Assembly (NCBI RefSeq): GCF_009828115.1
Contig: NZ_WTYL01000002.1
Location: 124,001 to 188,000, forward strand
DNA from: Allopontixanthobacter sediminis
GTDB lineage: Bacteria > Pseudomonadota > Alphaproteobacteria > Sphingomonadales > Sphingomonadaceae
Reading direction: 5' to 3'
Length of the DNA: 64,000 bases
The stretch's first letter is position 1. Each line of letters starts with the position of its first letter. Positions 63,052 to 64,000 of this stretch are shown piece after piece. The notes under the pieces are model-generated. The model had not been told where the DNA came from. It worked only from the letters and a program-made list of their open reading frames with translations, and did not search any database. The position numbers and the translations under genes were made by a program.

Positions 63052-64000
63052 TGACCCAGGTCGGAACAGACACCCTCAGCAGCCGCAGCACGATGACCGT
63101 CGGCAACAAGGAAATCGCGTATTATTCGCTCGCCAAGGCGGCAGAAACGATCGGCGACATTTCCCGGCTGCCGACCTCGCTCAAGGTCCTGCTGGAAAAC
63201 CTCCTCCGGTTCGAGGATGAAGGCTTCACGGTTTCCCGCGATCACATCCAGGCCATTGCCGACTGGCAGAACAACCCCTCGACCGGCGAAGAAATCCAGT
63301 ACCGCCCGGGCCGCGTGCTGCTGCAGGATTTCACCGGAGTTCCTTGCGTGGTCGACTTGGCCGCAATGCGGGACGCGATTGCCAAGCTCGGCGGCGACAC
63401 CCAGAAAATCAACCCGCAGGTGCCGGTGCATCTGGTGATCGACCATTCGGTTATGGTCGATGAATTCGGCCACCCCAAGGCGTTCGAACACAATGTCGAA
63501 ATGGAATACCAGCGCAACGCGGAACGGTATGACTTTCTCAAGTGGGGTTCCAAGAGCCTGAGCAATTTCAAGGCGGTGCCCCCGGGCACCGGTATTTGCC
63601 ACCAGGTGAACCTGGAAAACATCGCGCAATGCGTGTGGACCAGCGAAGATCCGAGCGGGGCGACCGTCGCTTATCCCGACACTTGCGTCGGGACCGACAG
63701 CCACACGACGATGATTAACGGCCTCGGCGTGCTGGGTTGGGGCGTTGGCGGGATCGAGGCGGAAGCCGCGATGCTGGGCCAGCCCGTTTCCATGCTGGTT
63801 CCCGAAGTGGTCGGCTTCAAGCTGACCGGTGAAATGGCCGAAGGCATCACCGCCACCGATCTGGTGCTGACCTGTGTCCAGATGCTCCGCGAAGTCGGCG
63901 TGGTCGGCAGCTTTGTCGAATTCTACGGCCCTGGCGTCAGCATGCTGAGCCTGGCCGACCGTGCGACCATCGCGAACATGGCGCCCGAATACGGCGCCAC
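63052..64000 (+). CDS. acnA: Aconitate hydratase A (N-terminal part, cut by window edge)
   Basis: The frame from ATG 63052 (AAAAGG box upstream) runs open to the right edge, giving 316 codons. It begins [15 protein letters not shown] and contains the AcnA stretches [28 protein letters not shown], and [13 protein letters not shown], then [12 protein letters not shown] around residue 207. The [4Fe-4S] cysteines lie beyond the edge. It isomerises citrate and isocitrate in the TCA cycle, which also takes 2-oxoglutarate from the arabinose route. Confidence 0.96.

Noticed and set aside
1-64000. CRISPR array, rRNA operon, prophage or intact insertion sequence
   Set aside because: I saw no regularly spaced repeats, no rRNA sequence, no phage structural genes and no transposase in any frame.

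Overview
The window is a high-GC chromosome segment of an alphaproteobacterium, most likely a sphingomonad close to the Erythrobacteraceae. The main support is the NepR/EcfG/PhyR general stress response locus with textbook EcfG promoters, the TonB receptor/SapC/cupin/halogenase cluster, a ManD-type mannonate dehydratase, dense ATGA-overlap operons and GTG starts. I saw no CRISPR array, prophage or intact insertion sequence. Both edges cut genes: lptF on the left and aconitase on the right.

Region 1 (1-15.4 kb) is mostly core functions: lipopolysaccharide export (lptF-lptG), a membrane fatty acid desaturase, a GNAT-like protein, and the general stress response locus (single-domain response regulator, phyR, a CHASE-HWE sensor kinase, nepR-ecfG). 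Three perfect GGAAC-N16/17-CGTT promoters sit in front of the response regulator, phyR and nepR. An AI-2E family exporter, Fe superoxide dismutase, a dicarboxylate symporter, glmM-DUF1272-thiD and a LOG family hydrolase follow.

Region 2 (15.4-38.6 kb) is a carbohydrate island for arabinose- and glucuronate-containing plant polysaccharides. A large TonB-dependent receptor is followed by SapC, a JmjC-like cupin and a tryptophan-halogenase-like flavoprotein. Next come a sugar MFS permease, a pentonate dehydratase, a FadR-type regulator, a GH43 lipoprotein, an AraD1-type 2-keto-3-deoxyarabonate dehydratase, an L-arabinose 1-dehydrogenase, a secreted GH51 arabinofuranosidase and a periplasmic aldose epimerase. 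Together they suggest arabinan or arabinoxylan breakdown in the periplasm and non-phosphorylative arabinose oxidation toward 2-oxoglutarate; the lactonase and the semialdehyde dehydrogenase are not here. A second block (GntR, manD, uxaC, uxuB) converts D-glucuronate to 2-keto-3-deoxygluconate. Shared TTGTC-type near-palindromes in front of the three arabinose transcription units suggest one regulon.

Region 3 (38.6-39.7 kb) is a decay scar. A frameshifted, truncated TRAP binding-protein gene is joined to the last codons of a TonB receptor that carries an in-frame stop, next to a tRNA-Gln(CUG) gene.

Region 4 (39.8-64 kb) holds ppx/gppA-rlmE, a membrane-anchored cytochrome c, pheA, and a long coupled operon DUF4129-DUF4350-MoxR-DUF58-SpoIIM-RDD-GNAT-class A beta-lactamase. 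After it come an Ntn-hydrolase asparaginase, a GNAT protein, a solitary DUF2282 (bufferin-type) precursor, a GAF-EAL protein, a ZntB-like transporter, an ispG-led operon, two L,D-transpeptidases, an EamA transporter and the start of aconitase.
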